Below are positions 35,933-46,378 of a DNA stretch of 64,000 nucleotides, in pieces. Both the position numbers and the translations under genes were made by a program. The DNA is from Blattamonas nauphoetae (lineage: Eukaryota > Preaxostyla > Oxymonadida). Under the pieces are notes generated by a model. That model did not search any database, was not told the DNA's origin, and worked only from the letters and a program-made list of their open reading frames with translations. The stretch is from contig JARBJD010000169.1 in the NCBI GenBank assembly GCA_033064195.1, forward strand, positions 94,342-158,341, read 5' to 3'. Each line of letters opens with the position of its first letter. Position 1 is the first letter of the stretch.

Positions 35933-36883
35933 TTGAAAATGAACGCAGATAACGATCTTTCTGTCCTTGAATGGCAGGATATCTTTCGATCAAAGGCAGA
36001 CACGATTCAGTTTCTTCTAGACGAGAATATCCTTCCAGTCGCGAATTGTCCCACTTGCAACGAACCAATGACCGTCTCCAACGAAAGGAACCGTCGTTGG
36101 AGATGTCGAAAGCACGATCGAAACCTATCTCTCTTCAAATCAACACCATTCCACGGATCTCATCTTGAGATCAACAAAGCACTACTCGTCTCCCTATACT
36201 GTTACCTAAATCTCGATCAAACATATGCTGTTCAGCTGAGTGGGGAGAGTAGAGGGGCAGTGTGCACATTATTCACTCTCTGTCGACAAGCTGCGACGAT
36301 GAGTGTGTGGGGTGGTTTTATGACAATTGGAGGCGAGGATCGGACTGTGGAAGTCGACGAAGCCCTCTTCGGACGACAAAAGAACGGAAGAGGGCGTGCT
36401 AGAACTGAACGTTGGGTTCTAGGACTTGTAGAACGGCCGACCGATGGACCGATGCTGGCCGTTTATCTTCCAGTGCAAAATAGAACAGCTCCTGTCCTCC
36501 TAGGAATCATACATGCAGTCTGTGATCCTGGGACAACAATCTTCACCGATAGGTGGGCTGGGTATTCGACATTGGAACAAGAATTGAATATGAGACATGG
36601 AACCGTGAACCACACATACTATTTCAAAGATCCAATAACCGGAGTCCATATCAACCGGGTGGAGGGGTCGTGGGCGCATCTTCGACGATTCATGCCAAAA
36701 TCGGGGGTCGCTTCAGAGGATCTCCTCGACTACTGTTCTTTGTATACATTGCTCAAGGTTGATAAAATCTCGTTTCGTCGGTTTCTCGACATCATTTTCT
36801 TATTTGATCCAGTGCAGTATGACGAGATCATCGCAGAGAACGTGGCGATCGGACGACCAGGACCGATGCCGGAGATTGAATGA
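35933..36883 (+). CDS. Merlin (IS1595-like) transposase
   Basis: A complete 316-residue transposase. An N-terminal zinc-binding region (CPTCNEPMT...WRCRKHDRNLSLFKSTPFHGS) precedes a DDE catalytic core: Asp in VEVDEALFGRQK, Asp in TIFTDRWAGYSTL and Glu in HINRVEGSWAHLRR. VNHTYYFKDP before the Glu is the IS1595/Merlin signature. No stop or frameshift, so it may be functional. It starts at ATG 35939, or the in-frame upstream codon at 35933, and ends with TGA. It lies in the cluster separating segments 1 and 2 of the large surface-protein gene. Confidence 0.85.
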   Translation: MKMNADNDLSVLEWQDIFRSKADTIQFLLDENILPVANCPTCNEPMTVSNERNRRWRCRKHDRNLSLFKSTPFHGSHLEINKALLVSLYCYLNLDQTYAVQLSGESRGAVCTLFTLCRQAATMSVWGGFMTIGGEDRTVEVDEALFGRQKNGRGRARTERWVLGLVERPTDGPMLAVYLPVQNRTAPVLLGIIHAVCDPGTTIFTDRWAGYSTLEQELNMRHGTVNHTYYFKDPITGVHINRVEGSWAHLRRFMPKSGVASEDLLDYCSLYTLLKVDKISFRRFLDIIFLFDPVQYDEIIAENVAIGRPGPMPEIE

Positions 36884-37041
36884 CACTATCACATCACTAT
36901 TTCGTTTTTCCTTTGTTTTTCTCTGTTTCTGTATTGTTCTTTCTCAATTAGCGGAAAAAGAAGTCGGATCATGGTTTATGGTGAAGTGACATAAAGGAAC
37001 AGCCCAACCAACAAAACTCCAAAATTCAGATCACGCTCGAT

Positions 37042-37125
37042 GCTTGCGTGGCGCAATCGGTAGATGGCCCGCTTTGAAAGCTTGAGGACGCGGGTTCAAT
37101 GCCCACCCTGCGTCCTCTTTTTTTT
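37042..37125 (+). tRNA. tRNA-like Pol III sequence (possible pseudo-tRNA)
   Basis: A good A box (TGGCGCAATCGG, 37049-37060), a good B box (GGTTCAATGCC, 37093-37103) and a run of nine T downstream (37117-37125) form a Pol III unit. The acceptor stem pairs only partly (two mismatches) and the D and anticodon stems are weak; the loop would read TGA. The 3' half makes its own hairpin (GGACGC...GCGTCC). Probably a degenerate or tRNA-derived element rather than a working tRNA. Confidence 0.4.
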
Positions 37126-37282
37126 CTCAACTTAGAATATTTCGGCCCACAAAGTCTGCATTTGCCGAAAAAAGTTCAGAAATGATGTATTTAGGGATGA
37201 TAAACGAAGAAAGATAATTTTTTAGGAGAATTACTGCGTCAGTACGATTTTGTGACGCGAGGATTATTTCATTGAGAACTAC

Positions 37283-38599
37283 AGGGTGTCTCAGAAGTTG
37301 TCTAACTCTATGGGTTAGATCAGCATTTCTCGTCAATCTCAAATACGGTTCATTGATGTATTTCTTTTTCCTGAATGATTGTGATGATGATTTTAGGAAC
37401 ATCCCCCGTCGCTTGTAAAACACTACAGACATGACTACAGCTTACGAACTCCGCAACTAAATGAGACGCTCAACCAAAGACAGGATCCGGATTGTGCAAG
37501 ACTACTATCGTTTTCGGAGCGCTTTTGCAGTGATTAGGCGCTGGAATCGACCCGATCCACCGTGTTCTCAAACCATCAAAAATATCATCAGTCGCTTCGA
37601 AGCGACTGGAACGGTTGCAGATCTTCCTCGATCTGGTCGCAACGTTACCACATCGACCCCAGAGAACCGTAGAGCCGTTGATCGACATTTTAGTAACCAT
37701 CCAACGCAGTCCATACGCAAAGCCTCACGTGATCTCTGTATCCACAGATCCTCGGTTCATAGGATGGTCCAAGATTTAGGATTGCATGCCCATCGATTAC
37801 AACACACACATTGGTTATATGATCAAGACTATTTGGAGCGACGAAGGTTTTCGGAGTGGATAACGGCTGAATGTCAACGGGACGCAACTTTTCTCGATAA
37901 AATTTGGTTTTCGGATGAGTCAAGATACACTCTCGATCAAACCATAAACACTCATAACTCGTATTATCGCGCCCGGGAGAATCCTCACTTCCATGTTGAG
38001 GTTCCCCACTCGAAACTTGGGGTGAACGTATGGTGCGCTATTTCTTCGCAAGGAATTATTGGGCCTGTGTTTTACGAAGGGATGATGACGGCCGAAAAGT
38101 ACCGACTCATGCTTGACTCAATTTTTTTCCCAGAGAGAAGATTGATCGATCAGGCAGGAACCACTTGGTTCCAACAAGACGGGGCGCCTGCTCATACTGC
38201 CCATGATACTGTTGAGTTTCTCACAACGAGACTTGGGACGCAGTGGATTGGTAAGAATGGCCCACATCAGTGGCCGGCAAGGAGTCCAGACCTCACTCCT
38301 TGCGACTTTTGGCTTTGGAGTGCCATCGCCGAGCGAGTCTTTCCTGCAGATCCGAGAAGTGTAGCACAATTGAAGGAGTTGATTCAAGATGCAATCGCAG
38401 CTCTTCCTCTGGATGAGATCAAGAAAGCTTGTCGTAACGTGGTTCACCGTTGCAACACCTGCATTCAGAGAGAAGGAAACTCTGTAGAGATCTAGACTTG
38501 ACGTTCGTTTCATTTCACTTTATTTTGTTGAGTTTCATCACTTTTTTACAAAAATGTTGCGATCAACCCATTGAGTCAGACAACTTCTGAGACACCCTG
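37283..38599 (+). mobile_element. Complete mariner-type element
   Basis: Terminal inverted repeats of about 35 bp (CAGGGTGTCTCAGAAGTTGT at the left and its reverse complement at the right, with two or three differences further in), flanked by TA at 37281-37282 and 38600-38601. Length is 1317 bp with one intact transposase gene. All the parts needed for autonomy are visible. Confidence 0.93.
37461..38495 (+). CDS. Mariner-type (IS630/Tc1) transposase
   Basis: 344 residues. Two N-terminal helix-turn-helix motifs (TIKNIISRFEATGTV, SIRKASRDLCIHRSSVHRMVQDLGL) are joined by PRSGRN, a GRPR-like linker. The catalytic triad is Asp in KIWFSDESRY, Asp in TWFQQDGAPAHTA and a third Asp in WPARSPDLTPCDFWLW, the mariner DDD pattern. 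Length matches the family and there is no stop or frameshift. The gene starts 178 bp inside the left repeat and ends with TAG 104 bp before the right one. Confidence 0.93.
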   Translation: MRRSTKDRIRIVQDYYRFRSAFAVIRRWNRPDPPCSQTIKNIISRFEATGTVADLPRSGRNVTTSTPENRRAVDRHFSNHPTQSIRKASRDLCIHRSSVHRMVQDLGLHAHRLQHTHWLYDQDYLERRRFSEWITAECQRDATFLDKIWFSDESRYTLDQTINTHNSYYRARENPHFHVEVPHSKLGVNVWCAISSQGIIGPVFYEGMMTAEKYRLMLDSIFFPERRLIDQAGTTWFQQDGAPAHTAHDTVEFLTTRLGTQWIGKNGPHQWPARSPDLTPCDFWLWSAIAERVFPADPRSVAQLKELIQDAIAALPLDEIKKACRNVVHRCNTCIQREGNSVEI

Positions 38600-38601
38600 T
38601 A

Positions 38602-39534
38602 CACATCTCCTCGCCACTTGTGAGAAGTGTGTCTCAGCGTCTCATATCCACGACAGTGACGAATAGCACGAACCATCTTTACGGAACAGCATGTCTTGAC
38701 ATGAATGCTGGTTCTTCGATCCTTTGCTCGAATTCGTCCTTCACATCCTGCACAGACTCGTTCACAACTTATCAATACTTTTCAGTTGCGACAGATATTA
38801 CAGAAATCACAGAAGCCGCAATATTTATGTATTGCACAGTGAAAGACATTACCGGAGCCTTCAAAGGAGCCTTCTACCAAGAAACTGCTTCCACCGATTC
38901 CGCCATCCTCGAAATCCGCTGGTGTTCATTCCAATCGTGTACAATGTCTGGGTCAGTATGGAATGGTGTTATTCGTCAGGGAGGATCAACCTCCAACGTC
39001 TTTCGGATGATAAATTCCACGATCACGAAAACGATCGTCAATCACGGCGGAGCAATCTGTCTCGACGGTTCTGGATCTCAAACGGTTTCGCAATGCATTT
39101 TCAAGAACTGTCAAGCGATGGACCACTCTGCTGCCATTTTTTCATATCGCTGGAATGCGAGGCAAACCAACTCAGACCTTTCGAATTGTCTCTTTCACAG
39201 CTGTAGTCATTTGAACGCTGAATCATCCTTTGGTGGTGGATCCATACTTCTCCATACACCCTCCTCTATCGCTCTGTCGTATCTTCAATTTCGGAATGGG
39301 TCTTCCTCGTCTTTCAAGGGATCTGATCTTCATATTTATGATTTAGTCTCTCTCAGTTCACAAAGAATGGTTCAACTTGATTCAACTTCAATGGGAGATC
39401 ACGTTTTCCAGTCCACATCATCAAATCCTTCAGGGACTTCAAGCACTCTCCTCGGACCGGATATGACGATGACACTTCTCTCGATCAGTGGGAAAGCGAC
39501 TGGTCAACAGACTGTTCAACTGACTTTAGAAGTG
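38602..39534 (+). pseudogene. Large surface-protein gene, segment 2 (beta-helix)
   Basis: Continues segment 1 in the same family order: VSQRLISTTVTNSTNHLYGT, then cysteine-rich beta-helix coils (GSSILCSNSSFTSC, GGAICLDGSGSQTVSQCIF, FGGGSILLHTP) and a smoother beta stretch ending QLTLEV at 39534. The frame continues exactly at 40281 (NQGATGTLLML) once the 737-bp element and one 9-bp duplication are removed. Confidence 0.6.
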
Positions 39535-40271
39535 GGGAACGACTATAACCCATCAAGCAAATCGACTAAAACCCATCAAGTCTCAAACTCTTTCTGTATT
39601 GCAAGACATTTTGACGACGACACTTCTGAGTGTTCACTGCAGAGACATTCTGAGTTAGTTGAGATGAGAGGCTTCCTCGCGCTGGCAGTGAGACACAGCA
39701 ATAGAGGACTGGTCGAGCAGGAACGAAGGCGAGAGTGAGAGAGTGAAGTTGAGATTGTCGGAATACAAGCCCGGCGACTCCACTTCCAAAATGTGCACAA
39801 TGTCGAGTGGCACAGTCCTCTCCTTCCATCACAAATCCCTTCCACACCCCATTCCACCATTGTCCACAGCAGATTCGTCGACGCGAGAACACGACTCCAA
39901 ATCGAGCATCAGAAGACGCATAAGGCGAGGTTGGTGTGGTTGGAGTGGGTGGAGACAGTGGACCGACGCCTGTGTTGCTGTGCCGTCCTCGTTGGGCGAT
40001 CACTGCGTCTGTTCCGTCTGCCGAGAACGAGACCCTGCGAACGAGGACGACGAGAAGGACGACGACGATGGGTTGGAGAGCATCGACGGCTCATTCGACT
40101 CTCCGACTCTTGTCCACTTCTCCTCGTCCTCACCATTCGCCTTCTCTTTCACTTTCACGCTCGCCTCGTCAGATGGAAGAACAGCGAATGGAGGCGAGTG
40201 CGTTGGGTTGGGTGGGTTGAGGAAACTTGATGGGTTTTAGTCGATTTGCTTGATGGGTTATAGTCGGTCCC
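39535..40271. mobile_element. Non-autonomous MULE-like element, 737 bp
   Basis: Flanked by TTAGAAGTG at 39526-39534 and 40272-40280, a 9-bp duplication. The inverted repeats are about 45 bp: GGGAACGACTATAACCC at the left and GGGACCGACTATAACCC read inward from the right, each continuing CATCAAGCAAATCGACTAAA. The inside is GC-richer and open on both strands (for example plus 39743-40240), so it may carry a captured host gene fragment that I could not identify. Confidence 0.85.
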
Positions 40272-40280
40272 TTAGAAGTG

Positions 40281-42990
40281 AACCAAGGCGCCACTGGAAC
40301 ACTCCTCATGTTAGCTGACAATTCAGCGAGTGATCGAATCGAGTTTTCAGGACACGCGCCGAATATCGCTCGTCTCATTCATTTCGTTTTTGTTGGTACA
40401 AGGAAAGCAACGTCGATAGTCTCAATCGGGCGGTCCAGTTTTGTCCAACACCATCTGGATCAGTACTTCGTAACTGCCGTTGCCCTCACTGGCTACGCCG
40501 TGTCTGTTCCTGGTGGAGTATGCCTCCCATTTCTACCAACACTTGTGTCAGCGTCGTGCTCTCTCGACGAGTTTGAGCAGAATGCTGTGGTCTCACTCGA
40601 ACTGCGAACAGAATCAATTGGAGTGCACACAGTCACACTTAACACCAGCCCACCCATCACTCTTGAAGTGGAGTTCAAGACTGGAAAGATGGGTATGTCC
40701 GAACCAACACCTGTCTCCGTCGCCGGAGCGACCAAGAAACTCAGCCCCGACACGACGTACGAAATCAAAAGCGTGACAAGAAAGTCCGACGGGCTGATTG
40801 TGCTTTTCCATCCGGTCTCGATAAAATTCACGGTTCCCACACGATCTTGTCTGACCAACTTCGATCCCATCCCAGTTTATTCGAATCTGGACAAGCAGGT
40901 GTCAGTTGGACTGGAAGGGTTCAATCTTGTCGGGACACATGCAATCTCATTCTCGGCAAACGGCTCATCGGATGCTGCATTCGTTGGATCAGTGGTGTTC
41001 GGCAGTGATTGGAAAGGAAGCATGAGTGGGATTCTCTTCGACACAGATTCTTCGAAAGTGAATTTGAAGTACGACACTCGATACGACGTGATTGGAGTGA
41101 TGAAGAACGGATTCGATGTGGATTTCGTGGCTGGGTTGACTTTTACAACGATGAAGGAGCCAACGAGATTAGTGAGTGTTGGAGTGCCAGTGGACAAGAA
41201 TGATAGGAATTCGACAACGATCTCACTGACTGGGCATGCGGCTGTGACAGGACCGTACAAGCTGGATTTGGAGAACAGCCAAAACTCGATGGAGAAAGTG
41301 ACGATTTCAGCGACTTTCACAAGTGCGGATGGAGGTGAAGCTCATGCGACACTCTATCCAATAGCACAGCTAAAGTATGGACAGACATACAAAGTGACTG
41401 GAATGGTTGGGAAGATGCCGAGTCCTCCGAAGATTCATGTTGAAGCGGGTTTGACAGTGTCGATTGGAGTTGAACCGTCTCGACTGACAGGAATGAGCGC
41501 AACTTCCCCTCAAGACAAACAGAAGGAAGTACGGATCGGTCTGACAGGAATCAAAATGACGAATGGACCATTCGCGATTGCGTTGAATGGCTCGAAAACG
41601 ATCACAGGGACATTCGCTGCAGATGGAGTGACTGGTTCATCGACAGTGATTCTCTTCTCAACAAAAGTGAGTGAAGTGGAGGGAACTATTCGATTGTTGA
41701 GTTCCGGAAACAATCCAACTCGACTCCTCTCTTCTTCGAACCCAACTCGATCGAAATCATTCCCGAACCTCCTCGCCTCATCTCCATCAACTCGACCAAC
41801 AACGACATTTTCACGACAACCACACTCACTCTGAACGCCACCCAACTCGTCGCAGGAAATGTCTATCGACTCACCTTTGCTGAAACACCTCGCTCCTCTC
41901 CGAACACCGAACCGACTTCACCAGTCTCGATTGATATAACTGCCTCCGAAACAGCAGTGATTGCCACACAACTGAATCTCTATCCATCGTCAACTGCGGT
42001 TCTGAAATATGGATGCAAACTCAGCGTGTTGTCGATGACAGCGAAGACAGAATCGACACCGATTCTGATTGAAACTGCAGACTGTGTGTTCGACACGCCA
42101 ATCGAGCCAACCCGAATCGAAAGTGGGTCAGCGACACTGAACTCGCAACAAGACACAGCGACCATTGTTGTGACAGGCCGAGAACTGAAAGTGGGGACAT
42201 ATTCGATCTTTCTTGAAAGCGGAGCAGAATCTTTCTCGACAACAGCGACAACCACAACGAAAGGCGAGTTGTCGTTCACTGCTCCAACAGAATCTTCATC
42301 AGATCCTTCGAAAGTGCTGTTTGGCCTGGTTTATTCGTTCAAAACAGTGAAATTGAATGGATCGGATGTGATTGTGAACTTGGACGCTTCTGTTGAAATC
42401 CCTGTTCCTCCGAAGATGTCTGGAGTGTCAGTGTCACCGAACACGATCGGGACAGGATTGTGGATTGGAGTGACTGGCTCAGATCTGCCAGTCGGTGAGA
42501 CATTCAATCTGGCTGTCGTCTCTGGTGATTCCACCTTCTCCTTCCCCATCACGTTTTCTGATTCAACGACAGGCTCGTCAGAAAAGCAACGACTGGGATG
42601 GACAGACTCACTCCAGTTCAGCACCACGTACACCGTCACATCGTTCACGAAACTCGGAGACGAAAACGCTAAAATTGTCATTCTCACAACCCACACATTA
42701 GACACCCCAGCTAAGCCTGTGAACCTGATTCTGTATTCGGAATCGAAATCGACGGACAGCAGCGCTTTCTGTGGAGAGATTGCACAACCCTGTTCGTCAG
42801 TAGACGACGCGTGGCGTGTGGTGAAGGGGATCGGGATCGAAAGAGTGGCCATTGAGATTAATGATGCAAGCTCACTGACGTCTCCGATGCGTGTGCAGGG
42901 AGGGATGGCGGTACTTCTCAAAAATGGAGGAATGAAGGAACCGAATCTGAATGTCGGTGACTTCACTCCAACAACAGCTCAGCCTGGCCT
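40281..42990 (+). pseudogene. Large surface-protein gene, segment 3 (Ig-like repeats)
   Basis: At least nine Ig-like repeats of about 90-100 residues, each with a phrase such as LSLTGHAxxxGxYxLxL followed by LKYGxTYxVTGM. They lead to the cysteine signature FCGEIAQPCSSVDDAW (42.77 kb) and the first strands of another beta-helix (TTAQPGL, 42990). The frame shifts near 41.68 kb. Homology favours a one-base indel inside a repeat (SEVEG/NYSIVEF), but a 35-nt GTGAGT...TTGAG intron would also fit. The frame resumes at 46379 with ITVIDSSLELKDV. Confidence 0.6.
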
Positions 42991-43288
42991 GGGTAGGTCT
43001 AGACTCAGATCTAGAAAAGTCTAGACGCAGATCTGCAGATCGGTCTAGGCGCAGATCTGAAAGTCTACACGCAGATCTGTCATTTTCTCGTTCATTTCAA
43101 CTAAACCACTTTTTTAATCAATGAATTCGATGTAAAATGTGAAGTTTGTGTCGATACTTTCTCTTTTTAGGGAGTATAAGTGGGATTTGACTCTTGAGTT
43201 GATCTCACCCACGGAGGAGAGAAAAATCGTTCAATGAGCTTTTGAAGAGCTTCTTCGTCATGTAAACAGTGATGATCTCACTCATCGT

Positions 43289-43564
43289 TTGATTTTTCTC
43301 TCTTTCTCAATTTATATATCATTCGCTTTCCTCAGTTTGTTTTGTCTCACGATCACGGTCGTGATTGCAGTTCCAAATGAATTAGAAGCTCGCACACGGG
43401 TCACCGTTTCCCTGCTCACTCCATGTTTGTTGATTTTCTCTTTCACTCCAGTTTATCTCTTGACGATCTTCATGCGTGAATTCCAATCTTCTACAGACGA
43501 AAATAGAGCTCTAAAGGGACCACAGGTTGAATCCGAGTTCTCTCCCCTTCTGCGGCATCTATAG
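43289..43564 (+). pseudogene. Captured 3' exon of a membrane protein gene
   Basis: After a TTTCCTCAG acceptor (about 43336), an exon encodes two hydrophobic segments (CLTITVVIAV and TPCLLIFSFTPVYLLTIFM) and a charged tail, ending in TAG at 43564. It reads as the last exon of a membrane protein gene. It lies inside the Pack-MULE-like element. Family unknown. Confidence 0.4.
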
Positions 43565-43834
43565 CTGACTCCAATTAGTTTCAACCAACAGCACAGCTCG
43601 ACAAAACCGAACCGCACAATATTCAGTCGATTGGGAAGCTTGATTTGGAATGGAATACATCAATGGTCTGCCAACACCTTTTCTATGCATTTTGCAACTG
43701 TTTTCCTTTGTTTTAGACTCGGCTCACTTGATACATTGTGAATAAAATGCACGGGAATCCATACGGAAGCGACACAGTTCTCCTCAATATTCCAACAGAG
43801 TTTGTCGCAATTTTGCTTAATATTCCCTTTCTAG

Positions 43835-46122
43835 ACGTACTGATGATACCTTCCCAGGGCTATCACTCTTCCATGCCTTGTTCCTGTTCTCACGAGTCTT
43901 ACGAGTTCTCGGCAACCTGAACCAAATATCTAAGCCCGATGTGCATTATCTAGCAATCTGTGCCCTTACAGAAATTGTGACTCTGATCAACAACACAGAA
44001 TATACACTGGATTCAAAAGAGAAATGGCAGCAAATCACAAAAGTCAAGCCGTCGGTTGATCCCAACCGAATCCTTGACATTGCTGGAGCTTGGCTGGCTG
44101 AATGCTGTGTTACCGACAAGCCCGTATGGTTTTTTAGATCTATACTTGCTTATTCCAGGGTTTCGAAGGTGGACGCGCCGAAGCTATCAAATGCTACTTC
44201 ATACATTTCTCATCATTGTCAGTGACCACATTTTCGTCTACATACCTCGGCGCGTTCACAGCTGTTCTTTGCATTTGTCTTTAATCGCTGAGATCCCTCG
44301 TATGAACCCCTTCCCGAATGATGTTCCCGGAACACGGGCACTGTCATCGCTGATCTTTCCTTTCCTCAAGTTTGTCCTCTCAGAGGTCTGCAAGCCCCTC
44401 CCCTCATTCCCCAGCCCCATCCCAACGCGGCCATCCGACGAGACGCGCTGACCATCCTCACCTCGCTCTATCCGTTCCGAAACAACTTTGGCGACCTGGC
44501 CAACCCTTCCTTCCCCGATGCCGTGTACACCGACGTTCCCGTTCCCCTCCAGCGACAGGTCGAGCACGAAGACAACAAGCGCTTCCACATTCCCATTCCG
44601 GAGTTCTTCTTGGATTGGGACAGCTGCGCCAACAATCCGTCGAAGGCAGAGGAACAGCCAGAAGCGGTGAAAGAATTCAAGGCACACTACACTTTTGTAT
44701 CCCCTTTCCTCTCTCACTCTCTGCAGGAAGCCCATCCGCACAATTTCCGCGACTTGTCCTCAGCCATTTTCTTGCTCCTGATGACACTTCTGAAGAACGG
44801 CGAAGAGCCTGACTTCAGTTGCTTCTCTCGACTGATGTGGACACTCACCAATGTCATCCACCACGAAACCAGCAACGCCCAGGAGCTCGACGCAAGACCT
44901 TCAGACCCGTTCGCACAGCACCATCCAAGCCATCTTCAACTATTTCCAGAGTCTGTGCATCATGACCATGGTCGGCGGAGACAATCGATCGTCTGATGGA
45001 TCGAACGATCCCGAGATTCTCGACTCGGATCGGCACATTGTCTGCCTCGACAGCGTCCACACCGTCGGATGTCTGCTCAACTTCCTCTCCACGCGTCATC
45101 ACACAATCTTCTTCGACTGCATCTCCAGCCTCATCGCAACAACTCAATCGATTGTAATCTCCACACAACGTCAGATCTCGTTCGGAAGCAGCAAAGCGGA
45201 CGAAGAAGCTGTGTCGTACTCCCTCCTTGTTTTGACAGATCTCTGTTGTTATTGTGCAGAGACCCTTCTTGACCCTGCACACAGTTCCCTCCACGAATCA
45301 CTCTTCGTCCTCATTCAACTCTGCCTCCAATCTCAAAGCCACTCACCACACACCCTGCCCGACTCCCCTCAAGTTCACTCCGCTCTCCACCTCGGATGCA
45401 CTCTCCTCAGAAAAAGGCATGTCCCCCCTCCCACACGACACAATATCCTCCTCACATGCCCATCTGGACTTCTACACGCAGAAGTCTGTGACTGAGTGGA
45501 CCGCGCAGGCGGAGAAGGTTCGATTTCAGACGAAACATCATCGCCACTCCCGTTCTTCGCAGGTTGCGCTCATTCTGATCCTCCGAATCACTTTGGACCG
45601 CCGACAGTCTCCAGCTTCTTCCTCCAGAACAACGACTCTCTGAGAATGACGTTGGAGTCGCCTCCCGATCCCTCGTCGGAAGACGTGGAAGCTGCCCAAG
45701 TTCCTTTCACTCGTCTTTTCGTCAGTGCTCCTCTCGCAGACAGTGCTTGGGAGTGTCATGTGCTGGAGAAAGACCGACAGAACTGGGAATTGTTCAATTC
45801 GGAAGACGACGACCCGCTGTGCATCATGCTGAGGAAGCATCTTGGAGAGGACCAGACCGTCTTCAGCATTCCCACCGAAGTTGTGATCGACGACCAGCTT
45901 CCTCTCTTCCGCACGTCGTGGTCTGACACACCCACAGTGATTCCACGAGACGCCGTTTATGCCTCGTCGACACAACCAGCAGTCACGTCAACTCGTCTCT
46001 CAGCTGGGCCTTGTCAACACAGCGTCAGCTGCAGACACATCCATCCACTTCCTTCAATTCTTCCTCACCACATTTCGTCACAAAACCATGTCGTCTCGAG
46101 CAGTTCTTCGTTGTGTCGTTGA
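43835..46122 (+). pseudogene. Captured RalGAP-alpha-like gene fragment
   Basis: Spliced or shifted pieces of a large helical-repeat protein. They include ILDIAGAWLAEC, GGRAEAIKCYFIHF and YLGAFTAVLCICL (44.05-44.29 kb, split by frame changes), then NAAIRRDALTILTSLYPFRN, an intron with CACTCTCTGCAG at 44727, MWTLTNVIHHETSN and CIMTMVGGDNRSSD. The phrases GRAEAI and RRDALTILTSLxPFxxxFG resemble the helical region of Ral GTPase-activating protein alpha subunits (tuberin-related). The catalytic Rap/Ran-GAP domain is absent. Several frameshifts make it a pseudogene. The identification rests on remembered family patterns and is tentative. Confidence 0.4.
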
Positions 46123-46378
46123 TTAGACTTGATCAACCCAGGATCCTTTGGTCAGATCCCAACATTGAATGGAATAATGTAGTGAAGTGGTTTCAAAAGC
46201 CAAAAAACATGATGTGATGTCTGTATATAGGTTGTAGAAGAATAAAATGTGATAATAAGTCGAAAATACAGGGATAATGACAGATCTGCCTGTAGACCAA
46301 GAGATCTGCGCCTAGACCGATCTGCAGATCTGCGTCTAGACTTTTTCGGATCTGAGTCTAGACCTACCCGCCTGGCCT

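Larger units (their letters stand above)
42991..46369. mobile_element. Pack-MULE-like element, 3.4 kb, carrying host gene fragments
   Basis: Flanked by GCCTGGCCT at 42982-42990 and 46370-46378. Terminal inverted repeats of about 68 bp begin GGGTAGGTCTAGACTCAGATC and contain several CTAGAC.CAGATCTG phrases; left and right differ at about three positions. No transposase is present. The inside holds pieces of at least two host genes with exon-intron structure, the defining arrangement of a Pack-MULE. Confidence 0.85.

Noticed and set aside
39566-40240. Multiple 75-165 codon ORFs within the 737-bp element
   Set aside because: Open on both strands because of GC-rich composition; no motif seen, so no gene called.
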